Source of the DNA: an archaeon
GTDB taxonomy: Archaea; EX4484-52; B79-G9
NCBI GenBank assembly: GCA_013139905.1
Contig: WSZW01000143.1
Coordinates: 1 to 11,914, forward strand
Direction of reading: 5' to 3'
Length of the DNA: 11,914 nt
Numbering within the stretch: position 1 is the stretch's first letter; each line of letters begins with the position of its first letter. Shown here in pieces: positions 1 through 5,557 of this stretch. A program made the position numbers and the translations under genes. The notes beneath the pieces were generated by a model. The model did not search any database and was not told where the DNA came from. It saw only the letters and a list, made by a program, of their open reading frames with translations.

Positions 1-338
1 CCAAGAGATGTTGCTTGAGGATAAAAAATAATTGATGCTATACTTCCTGCAATTCCTGCGACAAAATAAAGATGAATGAATTTTTTTGAACCGATTATTT
101 TTTCTAACAAGATGCCAAAAAAAGCAAGAGCGAACATGTTTTGAAACAGATGCATTACGTCTAGATGCAGAAACATTGATGTTACAATCATCCACGGAGC
201 AGAGATTACTTGTTCCGGGACAAGAGCGAAAATCGGTATTAACCAATCAAATGGAATTTCAAGAAAACCAATTATTGTGGTTATAATTACTAGTTTCCAT
301 GCAAGGAAATTAAAGGCCGGTTCTTTTTTTTGTTTCAT
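1..338 (-). CDS. Rhomboid family intramembrane serine protease (3' part outside window)
   Basis: Partial gene: 112 codons are visible and the C-terminal part lies beyond position 1. Rhomboids cleave transmembrane substrates inside the membrane with a Ser-His dyad. The visible part has a short basic N-terminus, TM1 at about residues 13-33, and then the loop and TM2 signature H58-x4-H63-x3-N67-M, whose Asn belongs to the oxyanion region of the family. A Leu-Glu and a Gly-Ser-Lys-Lys turn lead into the next helix. The visible protein ends in Ser-Leu-Gly, which should be the start of the G-x-S-G catalytic motif, so the active serine cannot be checked. The ATG at 336-338 is chosen because it is the first one downstream of a TATA-like element at 363-370, which predicts a leaderless mRNA. 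It is divergent from the DsbA-like gene. The family call is secure; the substrate is unknown. Confidence 0.88.
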   Translation of the reverse strand, partial: MKQKKEPAFNFLAWKLVIITTIIGFLEIPFDWLIPIFALVPEQVISAPWMIVTSMFLHLDVMHLFQNMFALAFFGILLEKIIGSKKFIHLYFVAGIAGSIASIIFYPQATSL

Positions 339-340
339 TG

Positions 341-357
341 AATATACATTGTATATT
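341..357. repeat. 17-bp perfect palindrome between TATA element and start codon
   Basis: The sequence is AATATACA, one T, then TGTATATT, giving perfect 8-bp arms. It lies between the rhomboid TATA-like element and its ATG, a position where archaeal repressors often bind and block initiation. It could equally be a chance AT-rich palindrome. No adjacent regulator is known to bind it. Confidence 0.4.
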
Positions 358-362
358 TGCAA

Positions 363-370
363 TTAATATA
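363..370 (-). promoter_or_regulatory. TATA-like element of the rhomboid gene
   Basis: On the minus strand this reads TATATTAA. Its centre is about 27 bp before the ATG at 338, the spacing expected for an archaeal leaderless start. It is flanked by the short inverted repeat CAATTA (360-365) and TAATTG (373-378). AT-rich intergenic DNA makes such matches common, so confidence is moderate. Confidence 0.45.
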
Positions 371-407
371 TGTAATTGTAATTTTAAACATCATAATATT
401 TTAAAAA

Positions 408-415
408 CATATAAA
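408..415 (+). promoter_or_regulatory. TATA-like element of the DsbA-like gene
   Basis: CATATAAA is centred about 35 bp before the ATG at 447, which predicts a start of transcription near 438 and a very short leader. No SD sequence precedes this ATG. Confidence 0.4.
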
Positions 416-446
416 GAATCAAAATCAAAATTTGATTTGATAATAT

Positions 447-1439
447 ATGATTTGTTTACTTGCGCTTGTGGTTTTTGGAATACTTGGAATTTTTAGCGCA
501 AGCCATAGAACAATAGCAAATGAAGCATTTGACTGTGTATTTCGGCGCATAACTCTTAGAAAATGCAACACTAGTTTTGACAAAAAGATGAAGTCCAAAA
601 TCATGGGAAAACTTCTTCGAAAAAGTCCAAAAACTGCTAAAGTGGTATATAAGCACTTCGAGACAATATCGTGGTTTTTTACAATACTTCTGATTGTAAG
701 CTTTGCATATTCTGCTGTTGGAATATTTAATTGGGTAGCTTATGGTAACTGCAACGGAGAAAATGAAAGCGGATTTTGTGTTTTTAATGTTGTAAGCGGA
801 ACGGATGCAACAATTTCTCTTTCAGATATACCTTTAGATGAATTTCCATCCTTTGGACCAAAAGATGCCAAAGTCCAGATTGTAGAATTTGGATGCTATC
901 AATGCCCATATACAAAAGATGCAGAAGTTGAAATGGAAAAAATTCGCGAAACTTATCCCAATGATGTGCACATAACATTTGTTTATGCTCCAACGCCCCA
1001 TCATTATCATGCTGTAAGAATATCAGAGGCTGCTGCAAATGCAGATAAAGAAGGAAAATATTGGGAATATCACAAACTTATTTTTGAGAATCAAGATAAT
1101 CTTGACAATTCTATAACCTCTGAAGCGGTAGTGCGAAAACTTTCATTGTTGGCACAAGATATAGGTATCAAAAATGAAATATTTAAAAGCTGCCCGGCAA
1201 GTGAAACAACATCAGACATTGTTAAAAAATCAAGCGAATATTCGGTAAATTTAGGAATAACACGAACACCCACAGTTTATGTTAATGGAGAAAAATTAGA
1301 TCATATAATAACTGTTGACGAAATAACCGACATTATTGATAACGAAAACAAAACAATAAAACAAAAATTTGTTGATATGTGTAACGATATAATTAGTAGT
1401 GTTAATTCAATTGGCGTTACAACAGATACAACTTGTTGA
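447..1439 (+). CDS. Membrane-anchored DsbA-like thiol:disulfide oxidoreductase
   Basis: A 330-residue protein. TM1 spans residues 2-19, a strongly basic and presumably cytoplasmic loop covers 20-75, and TM2 spans 76-98. The rest, about 120-300, is a DsbA/Thioredoxin_4-type domain expected outside the cell. The redox site is C150-Y-Q-C153 after a beta-strand ending in Glu-Phe-Gly, and the cis-proline loop is R-T-P275-T before a Val-Asn-Gly turn, so both catalytic landmarks are intact. Additional cysteines are C3, C30, C40, C102, C111, C249, C312 and C330 (the last residue). The cysteines in the membrane-proximal module could relay electrons, but that is inference. An in-frame stop at 441-443 makes ATG 447 the first possible ATG. 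The likely role is forming or isomerising disulfides in exported proteins; the partner protein is not in the window. Confidence 0.85.
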   Translation: MICLLALVVFGILGIFSASHRTIANEAFDCVFRRITLRKCNTSFDKKMKSKIMGKLLRKSPKTAKVVYKHFETISWFFTILLIVSFAYSAVGIFNWVAYGNCNGENESGFCVFNVVSGTDATISLSDIPLDEFPSFGPKDAKVQIVEFGCYQCPYTKDAEVEMEKIRETYPNDVHITFVYAPTPHHYHAVRISEAAANADKEGKYWEYHKLIFENQDNLDNSITSEAVVRKLSLLAQDIGIKNEIFKSCPASETTSDIVKKSSEYSVNLGITRTPTVYVNGEKLDHIITVDEITDIIDNENKTIKQKFVDMCNDIISSVNSIGVTTDTTC

Positions 1440-1451
1440 TATTTGAAGTAA

Positions 1452-1526
1452 ACCGACGGCGCTATGGCTTTAAGTTCGGTATCGGTTGTTACTAACTCGC
1501 TTATGATGAAGAGGAAGAAATTGTGA
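1452..1526 (+). pseudogene. Relic of the C-terminus of a copper-type P1B-ATPase (CopA-like)
   Basis: Between an in-frame stop at 1449-1451 and a stop at 1524-1526 one frame reads Thr-Asp-Gly-AMALSSVSVVTNSL, then Met-Met and a basic tail of six residues. The ALSSVSVV(T/S)N-S/A-L block followed by basic residues is the well-known last transmembrane segment and tail of CopA-type heavy-metal ATPases, and the match is continuous. Only about 24 of the usual 700 or more codons remain. The nucleotide-binding, actuator and other membrane parts are absent from the window, so this is best read as a deletion scar. It begins 12 bp after the stop of the DsbA-like gene, suggesting the ATPase once stood beside it. 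A 20-residue peptide from the ATG at 1464 is formally possible, but no SD or TATA signal supports it. The motif match is from memory, not a search. Confidence 0.6.
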
Positions 1527-1546
1527 TTGTAAAATTTAAGAACCCA

Positions 1547-1554
1547 TAAATATA
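1547..1554 (+). promoter_or_regulatory. TATA-like element deciding the start of the next gene
   Basis: TAAATATA is centred about 33 bp before ATG 1584, predicting a transcript that begins only a few bases before it. The upstream in-frame ATG at 1554 sits on the edge of this element, so it would not be in the mRNA. Confidence 0.5.
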
Positions 1555-1583
1555 TGTATTTACCGCCACAAAAGAACGCCATT

Positions 1584-2180
1584 ATGATTGAAAATAACCA
1601 CATTATTGAAGAGTCTAACGAACTTCTAGTCTATGCGCCAGAAAAAACACCTAGATGCTTTGAAAAACTTCTTGATAAATACGATGGGCGAATTAAAGAA
1701 TATTATTTTGACGGAATAAATAATAACGGAATTACGTGTGCAGTATTTGATAATTCGGAGAAAAAAGAAGAATTCCAGGAATATTTGAGTAAACCAATGA
1801 ATAGTGAAGACCAGTTATGCATTAAAACACACGATTTAAAGCTATTAAAAGATTATGAACATAAATTCCTTAAATATTTGACATATAATGACGCGCTTGG
1901 ATTTAAATCAACAACAAAAGATACACTACAATTATTATATGATAAAATACATGATACGTTCAAAAAAGAAATTACGCTTAAAAAATATCCTGTAATGATA
2001 ATACAATCGGTATCTATGGCAGGATTAGCATATGCTTCATATCCTACCATAAATGAGCCACTATTCATTATGTCTTTTGCCGCAATGAATATTAATCTGG
2101 GTATATATACGGGATATATTGCACATAAAATACATAAAATAAAAAAAGAGATAGGAGATAGAAACAATTTTGAAAAATAG
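1584..2180 (+). CDS. Unknown protein with two C-terminal membrane segments
   Basis: I do not recognise this 198-residue protein. Residues 1-130 are polar, with mixed alpha/beta character and no clear motif. Two hydrophobic segments follow at about 135-153 and 159-180, joined by a short Pro-Thr-Ile-Asn-Glu turn, and then a basic Lys-rich tail (H-K-I-H-K-I-K-K) that should be cytoplasmic. The first 130 residues would then also face the cytoplasm. Cysteines are few (C25, C52, C79) and not arranged as a metal site. The start is placed at ATG 1584 because the earlier ATG at 1554 overlaps the TATA-like element. The gene is monocistronic, with 91 bp of featureless AT-rich DNA before the next gene. 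It may be lineage-specific. Confidence 0.7.
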   Translation: MIENNHIIEESNELLVYAPEKTPRCFEKLLDKYDGRIKEYYFDGINNNGITCAVFDNSEKKEEFQEYLSKPMNSEDQLCIKTHDLKLLKDYEHKFLKYLTYNDALGFKSTTKDTLQLLYDKIHDTFKKEITLKKYPVMIIQSVSMAGLAYASYPTINEPLFIMSFAAMNINLGIYTGYIAHKIHKIKKEIGDRNNFEK

Positions 2181-2245
2181 TATATTAAGAAATATATTAT
2201 TTATTCATATTAGACAATTACACAAACTAATAAATGCCGTTGCTC

Positions 2246-2253
2246 TTATATTA
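2246..2253 (+). promoter_or_regulatory. TATA-like element and weak SD of the TIM-barrel gene
   Basis: TATATTAT-like DNA is centred about 23 bp before ATG 2272. AAGGT at 2258-2262 could act as a weak SD if transcription starts earlier, from the TAATAAAT-like stretch near 2228-2235. I cannot decide between the two. Confidence 0.3.
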
Positions 2254-2271
2254 TAACAAGGTAGAATTTTT

Positions 2272-3048
2272 ATGAAAATAGGATATCCAAACAATCCGCG
2301 AGAGGACATAATAAAAGAGATAGAGTGGATTGGGAAAAATAAGTTCGACTTTGTTGATTTGTTTTTAGAAGAAGACGAGGCAGTTCCAGAAAATATTGAT
2401 GTTTTAAAAGTTCTTAAAACACTTAAAAAATATAAAATGACTCCAATTGTAGGGCATACTGCTTGGTATTTGCCTATTGGATCTCCAATAAAAAGTTTGC
2501 GCGATGCTTCGGTTTTAGAGGCTGAACGCTATTTTAATGTGTTTTCTAAACTAGGTGTGAAATATGTTACGATTCATGCCAACTGGCCAGGCGGAATGTT
2601 TTCGCCAAATGAAGGGATTGATTTTCAGATTGAGACACTAAAAAAACTTGTTTCTTTGGGCAAAAAATACAATGTATCTATTATGTATGAACCAACGGAC
2701 AGACCGTATGATTCGTTTGAAAATGTTTCGAAAATATTAAAGGCAGTTCCTAAACTTTATCTTCATCTTGACATCGGGCATGCGAATCTTTATGGCAGAT
2801 ACCCAGAAGAATTCATCAAAAAATTTCATAAAAGATTAGTTCATGTGCACATGCATGATAATGACGGATACGAAGACCAACATATGCCGATTGGTATTGG
2901 AAATGTTAATTGGGAAAGTGTTATTTCTATACTTAAAAAATATTATGACGGGACGATTACACTGGAAATATTTTCTCATGACAAAGATTACGTTTTAATG
3001 AGCCGAGATAAATTACGAAAGCTTTGGAAAAATACGAAAAAAGAATAA
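2272..3048 (+). CDS. Sugar-phosphate isomerase/epimerase-type TIM barrel (AP endonuclease 2 family fold)
   Basis: A 258-residue protein of normal length for the xylose-isomerase-like TIM-barrel superfamily, which includes hexulose and inosose epimerases/isomerases and endonuclease IV. Metal and active-site positions are visible at the ends of successive strands: H62 (GHTAWY), H102 (TIHANW), E140 (MYEPTD), D167 and H170 (LDIGH), H193 (HVHMHDN), H204 in the H-x-P-x-G-x-G loop, and E232 (TLEIF). All the usual acidic and His ligands for one or more divalent metals are present, so it should be an active enzyme. The HVHMHDN and H-x-P-x-G segments favour the sugar isomerase/epimerase or endonuclease IV-like side. 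The protein is shorter than full endonuclease IV, so an isomerase/epimerase is the better guess. The substrate cannot be told. The gene appears to be transcribed alone. Confidence 0.8.
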   Translation: MKIGYPNNPREDIIKEIEWIGKNKFDFVDLFLEEDEAVPENIDVLKVLKTLKKYKMTPIVGHTAWYLPIGSPIKSLRDASVLEAERYFNVFSKLGVKYVTIHANWPGGMFSPNEGIDFQIETLKKLVSLGKKYNVSIMYEPTDRPYDSFENVSKILKAVPKLYLHLDIGHANLYGRYPEEFIKKFHKRLVHVHMHDNDGYEDQHMPIGIGNVNWESVISILKKYYDGTITLEIFSHDKDYVLMSRDKLRKLWKNTKKE

Positions 3049-3179
3049 AAGAATATATTTTTATTACAACATTCAATAATAAAAAATTTAGACTTAATTA
3101 ACACAAACATTCCGCAGAACCGATAAATTTTATTAACTAAATATGTCGTAACAATTCATAGATCTTATCTTTTTTAACA

Positions 3180-3236
3180 GCTAATTATTCTTCTCTTTTG
3201 TAATACCACTAAAATTATCTTAATTTAATAATTAGC
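3180..3236. repeat. Perfect 10-bp inverted repeat directly after a stop codon
   Basis: GCTAATTATT at 3180-3189 and its exact complement at 3227-3236 are separated by 37 bp. The right arm touches the stop codon (3237-3239) of the minus-strand winged-helix gene, so the repeat would form a stem in its mRNA 3' end. It is AT-rich and lacks a following strong T-run on the minus strand, so a terminator role is only possible. The rest of the 188-bp gap between the convergent genes shows nothing else. Confidence 0.35.
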
Positions 3237-3650
3237 CTAAACAGTCAGCACAACTAAATTCGTGTTGCCCATGCTTTTCTTTTCAATTACTTTTCTTTGT
3301 TCTAGTTTTTGTAAGGTTCTTGAAATTTTTACTTTATTTTGACCCGATAAAACAACAAGATAATTTTGTTCAATTCTATTGTTATTATCAAGAAGAATTT
3401 TTACAATTGTCCGCTCATCTTTAGGCAATACTTTTAAGATTTTTTGAAATTGAATTGCGCTTATTTTCCATTGAAATAATAGAACGATGAATGATCCAAA
3501 TATAATTGAAATGAAAGAAATTCCATAAACAATGACTGGGAGCGACTCGCCATAATCTTCAGCATACTGTCCATTTACTATAGCAAATGATATACCTAGA
3601 ACAAAAACTAAAATAAGGCCAGTTATAAGACGCGTGTTTGATATTTCCAT
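3237..3650 (-). CDS. Membrane-anchored winged-helix (MarR-like) regulator
   Basis: A 137-residue protein. Two hydrophobic segments, about residues 7-25 and 38-60, are joined by a short acidic loop presumably outside the cell. The cytoplasmic C-terminus (about 75-137) has a winged-helix pattern: Leu-Pro-Lys-Asp-Glu-Arg start helix, a second helix with a Leu-Ser-Gly turn, a recognition helix (NKVKISRTLQKLEQRKVIEK), and a Gly-containing wing ending in Val-Val-Leu-Thr. Membrane-tethered winged-helix proteins are common in archaea and are thought to sense envelope conditions. This is the last gene of a three-gene operon: its ATG follows the SHOCT gene's stop by 5 nt, with only a partial SD (GTGA) inside the upstream coding end, suggesting translational coupling. 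It may regulate its own operon, which is inference. Confidence 0.7.
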   Translation of the reverse strand: MEISNTRLITGLILVFVLGISFAIVNGQYAEDYGESLPVIVYGISFISIIFGSFIVLLFQWKISAIQFQKILKVLPKDERTIVKILLDNNNRIEQNYLVVLSGQNKVKISRTLQKLEQRKVIEKKSMGNTNLVVLTV

Positions 3651-3655
3651 AGTTA

Positions 3656-3904
3656 TTACTCACTTATTTCTTTTTTCATATCTTCATATTGTTTTTTTGT
3701 TATTTCACCAGAAACATAACGCTTTTGTAGTATTTCTTGTGCTGTGTCTTTTTGAGATACTTTGTATTGGCTTTGTGTTCCACCTTTAATCATCCAAAAT
3801 ACAACTAAGAAAAATAAAAATACTATAAGTAATTGAAACCAGGGTCCTAAACCGTAGCCCATACCCGTCATATGTCCGGTTCCGTCACAAAAAGGAAATG
3901 TCAT
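3656..3904 (-). CDS. Small membrane protein with C-terminal SHOCT domain
   Basis: An 82-residue protein from ATG 3904. The N-terminus is Met/Gly/His-rich (CDGTGHMTGMGYG, residues 6-18), followed by one membrane helix at about 22-40. After a linker comes a SHOCT (short C-terminal) motif at about 53-80, with the typical A-x-E-I-L-x-x-R-Y-x-x-G-E-I-T-x-x-x-Y pattern. SHOCT proteins of this layout are widespread and often sit near metal or envelope-stress genes. A molecular role is not established. The Cys, His and Met residues before the membrane helix could touch a metal such as copper, but that is speculation. An in-frame GTG at 3913 would add three residues, but it lies inside the SD (GGTGA, 3910-3914) of ATG 3904, so the shorter form is preferred. 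Confidence 0.75.
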   Translation of the reverse strand: MTFPFCDGTGHMTGMGYGLGPWFQLLIVFLFFLVVFWMIKGGTQSQYKVSQKDTAQEILQKRYVSGEITKKQYEDMKKEISE

Positions 3905-3909
3905 AATAT

Positions 3910-3914
3910 TCACC
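3910..3914 (-). promoter_or_regulatory. Shine-Dalgarno site that decides the SHOCT gene start
   Basis: GGTGA followed by a 5-nt spacer and ATG at 3904-3902. The same GGTGA core with a 6-nt spacer precedes the genes starting at 4308 and 9591. The GTG inside this motif should not be taken as the start codon. Confidence 0.75.
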
Positions 3915-3966
3915 GAAATTATATTGTATTCTTAAAAATAAAAAAGAGAGGGGTTATCCCTCAAAT

Positions 3967-4308
3967 TTAAGCCATTGGACAATTTACACCCATAAACCCA
4001 GATCCTTGACCTTTTACATTACTAGATCCTCTTTGACCTTTATGTTCAAAACCTGTACCTTTCATTAATGCATGTCTATCTTTTGCTAATTCAAAATCAT
4101 CTGCACTGTCGACCCAACGCATGAATGGTCTATCGTATATTTCTCTTAATTCTACTAAATCTTCATAAGTTCCAAGTTCGAATATGGATTGCATTTCGTC
4201 ATGATGTGTGCCTGAAGCTTGTGTGGTTGTTTGTGCGAATACACTAGTGCTATACACAGCCAATGCTGCAAATGCTATAAGTGCAAATGCAATTATTTTT
4301 TTTGTCAT
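3967..4308 (-). CDS. Small secreted protein of unknown function
   Basis: A 113-residue precursor. It has a clear Sec signal peptide: Lys-Lys at 3-4, a hydrophobic core at 5-22, and a V-F-A cleavage site before Gln26. The mature 88 residues begin with a Thr/Gln/Ser stretch and His-His-Asp-Glu-Met, then a helical part with Tyr-Glu-Asp-Leu and Asp-Asp-Phe-Glu-Leu-Ala-Lys-Asp-Arg-His-Ala-Leu-Met. This resembles small exported proteins of bacteria and archaea with the pattern Y-E-x-W/L ... F-x-x-x-x-x-A-H-x-L-M. The tail is Gly/Ser/Lys-rich and ends Cys-Pro-Met-Ala. The role is unknown. His, Met and the terminal Cys would allow metal binding, but nothing proves it. It is the first gene of the operon with the SHOCT and winged-helix genes. 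GGTGA at 4315-4319 fixes the start. Confidence 0.7.
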   Translation of the reverse strand: MTKKIIAFALIAFAALAVYSTSVFAQTTTQASGTHHDEMQSIFELGTYEDLVELREIYDRPFMRWVDSADDFELAKDRHALMKGTGFEHKGQRGSSNVKGQGSGFMGVNCPMA

Positions 4309-4314
4309 AGTATT

Positions 4315-4352
4315 TCACCTTTTGTTTTTTTTGCGCTTGATATTTAATGCGC
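4315..4352 (-). promoter_or_regulatory. Promoter and SD of the secreted/SHOCT/winged-helix operon
   Basis: Reading on the minus strand, a TTAAATAT-type TATA element (4340-4347) is bracketed by GCGC tetranucleotides at 4349-4352 and 4333-4336. The SD GGTGA lies at 4315-4319, 6 nt before ATG 4308. The GC-rich brackets around an AT-rich box look operator-like. Confidence 0.45.
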
Positions 4353-4454
4353 ATACCAACCTATTGGCAGAAACAAGGGTTATGTTTATATGAAACGGTT
4401 AATAAAAATGTGAAACGAGATTGGGTTTTTTTGAAACTTAAATATATTACAATA

Positions 4455-4913
4455 TCAACAAATTATTTTTTTCATTGGTTGATATGTATATCCTTTTTTG
4501 GTTTTTACAACGCCTCTTGTTTTTTTGAACCCCTGATGTTGATAGAACGGGACGGCGTAAAAGGATGCCCAACAGCGGATTGATTTTGCACCTTGTTTTT
4601 TAAAATCAGATATTATTTTGTTCACTAATTTAGTTGCAATTCCTTTATGATGGTGCTTTTTGTCTACGAATAGTGCGGTTATTTTATTTTTATCTTGTTT
4701 TGCCATAATTACGCCAACAATGTTTGAATCTGTAATTGCAACATAACCAGCATAATCATTAATTAAATTCATTATATTTTCTTCATTTATGTGAGAAATA
4801 AACTCATTTTTTGCAACATTAGTAAATGTGTGCGCAACAAACTCTATAAATGTTTTTTTGATTAAAATGGATATTTGTTTGGCGTGATTTTCTTTGATTT
4901 TTTGAAATACCAT
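4455..4913 (-). CDS. GNAT family N-acetyltransferase
   Basis: A 152-residue protein with standard GNAT length and order (numbering from ATG 4913). It has an N-terminal helix region, a strand with Gly-Tyr-Val-Ala-Ile, and the acetyl-CoA loop of motif A at about 81-97 (LFVDKKHHHKGIATKLV, matching the Q/R-x-x-G-x-G/A pyrophosphate-binding pattern with H-H-K-G-I-A). Motif B is FYQHQGF at about 123-129 near the C-terminus. It should transfer an acetyl group from acetyl-CoA to an amine; the acceptor is unknown, and many such orphans act on small molecules or protein N-termini. The ATG at 4913 is preferred over the one at 4922 because a TATA-like element at 4937-4943 is centred 27 bp upstream of it. 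The protein ends Lys-Lys-Ile-Ile-Cys. It is divergent from the phosphatase gene. Confidence 0.85.
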   Translation of the reverse strand: MVFQKIKENHAKQISILIKKTFIEFVAHTFTNVAKNEFISHINEENIMNLINDYAGYVAITDSNIVGVIMAKQDKNKITALFVDKKHHHKGIATKLVNKIISDFKKQGAKSIRCWASFYAVPFYQHQGFKKTRGVVKTKKGYTYQPMKKIIC

Positions 4914-4936
4914 AAATAACATATTATGGTTTTAAC

Positions 4937-4943
4937 ATATATA
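4937..4943 (-). promoter_or_regulatory. TATA-like element of the acetyltransferase gene
   Basis: The minus-strand TATATAT element is centred 27 bp before ATG 4913, consistent with a leaderless transcript. Confidence 0.45.
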
Positions 4944-4945
4944 AT

Positions 4946-4952
4946 TATATAA
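4946..4952 (+). promoter_or_regulatory. TATA-like element of the histidine phosphatase gene
   Basis: TATATAA is centred 27 bp before ATG 4976. It lies directly beside the acetyltransferase element, so the two polymerase complexes would compete or form back to back. Confidence 0.45.
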
Positions 4953-4975
4953 TTCTTGAAAGTCTAGTTTCAATC

Positions 4976-5557
4976 ATGATAACAATTTATGTTGCAAGAC
5001 ATGGACAAACTGAATATAATGTACTTGGTAAAATACAGGGACAAATAGACACGCCGCTTACAGATGAAGGATATAAAAATGCTTTTTTGGTAGCGAATAA
5101 ACTTAAAGGAATAAAATTTGATCATATTTATTCTAGTGATCTTGGACGGGCATTTATAACGGCTCATGTTATTGCCGAAAAACTAGGGCTTGAAAACAGA
5201 ATTGTAAGAGAAAGGAAATTACGAGAACAAAATTTTGGCGAATTTAACGGTATGAAATTTGAAGAATTAAAAAATACGGGCTTTATCGGAAATCCTAATT
5301 TTACGCCAAAAGACGGCGAGAATTTTGAACAAATGCAAAAAAGAATTGTTAAATTTGTGTTTGGTCTTGAAAAGTTACATAAAGATAAAACGGCATTAAT
5401 TGTTACTCATGGCGGATGTATAAATGCACTTAAAGGTTATTTTGACAATATAAATTTACGAGATTGTCTTAAAACTAAAAATTGCAACGAATACATTGGA
5501 AAATTTGTAATTGACAAGAGTATACTTATTTCTTACGAAAAAATTAATGGGCTTTAA
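4976..5557 (+). CDS. Histidine phosphatase superfamily (phosphoglycerate mutase-like) protein
   Basis: A 193-residue protein of usual length for the branch-1 histidine phosphatases (cobC/gpmB-like). The phosphohistidine motif is A-R8-H9-G10-Q-T-E near the N-terminus. The second Arg is in SSDLGRAFITA (R58), the acidic residue of the catalytic pocket is in LREQNFGEFNG (E84 or E89), and the second catalytic His is in VTHGG (H145). All core residues are present, so a phosphatase or mutase activity is expected. The substrate is unknown; broad-specificity sugar-phosphate or alpha-ribazole-type activities occur in the family. It ends tail-to-tail with the T2SF gene, with the stop codons overlapping by four bases (5554-5557), so no terminator separates them. 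Likely leaderless. Confidence 0.88.
   Translation: MITIYVARHGQTEYNVLGKIQGQIDTPLTDEGYKNAFLVANKLKGIKFDHIYSSDLGRAFITAHVIAEKLGLENRIVRERKLREQNFGEFNGMKFEELKNTGFIGNPNFTPKDGENFEQMQKRIVKFVFGLEKLHKDKTALIVTHGGCINALKGYFDNINLRDCLKTKNCNEYIGKFVIDKSILISYEKINGL

Noticed and set aside
86..286. Plus-strand open frame of 66 codons
   Set aside because: It lies wholly antisense to the rhomboid gene, whose motifs are clear on the other strand.
1451..1488. AACCGA able to pair with two TCGGT copies, as a switching hairpin
   Set aside because: The segment reads through as the conserved ATPase tail, so the repeats are best explained by its Ser-Val codons.
1503..1509. ATGATGA as a C box of a C/D guide RNA
   Set aside because: No CTGA D box follows at a suitable distance, and the bases are explained by the ATPase relic.
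1301..1603. Minus-strand 100-codon frame
   Set aside because: It is antisense to the end of the DsbA-like gene and to the P1B-ATPase relic. Its Thr-Thr-Asp-Thr-Glu-Leu-Lys-Ala stretch is simply the complement of the conserved ATPase tail.
4347..4583. Plus-strand 78-codon frame
   Set aside because: Its second half is antisense to motif B of the acetyltransferase; no start signal was seen.
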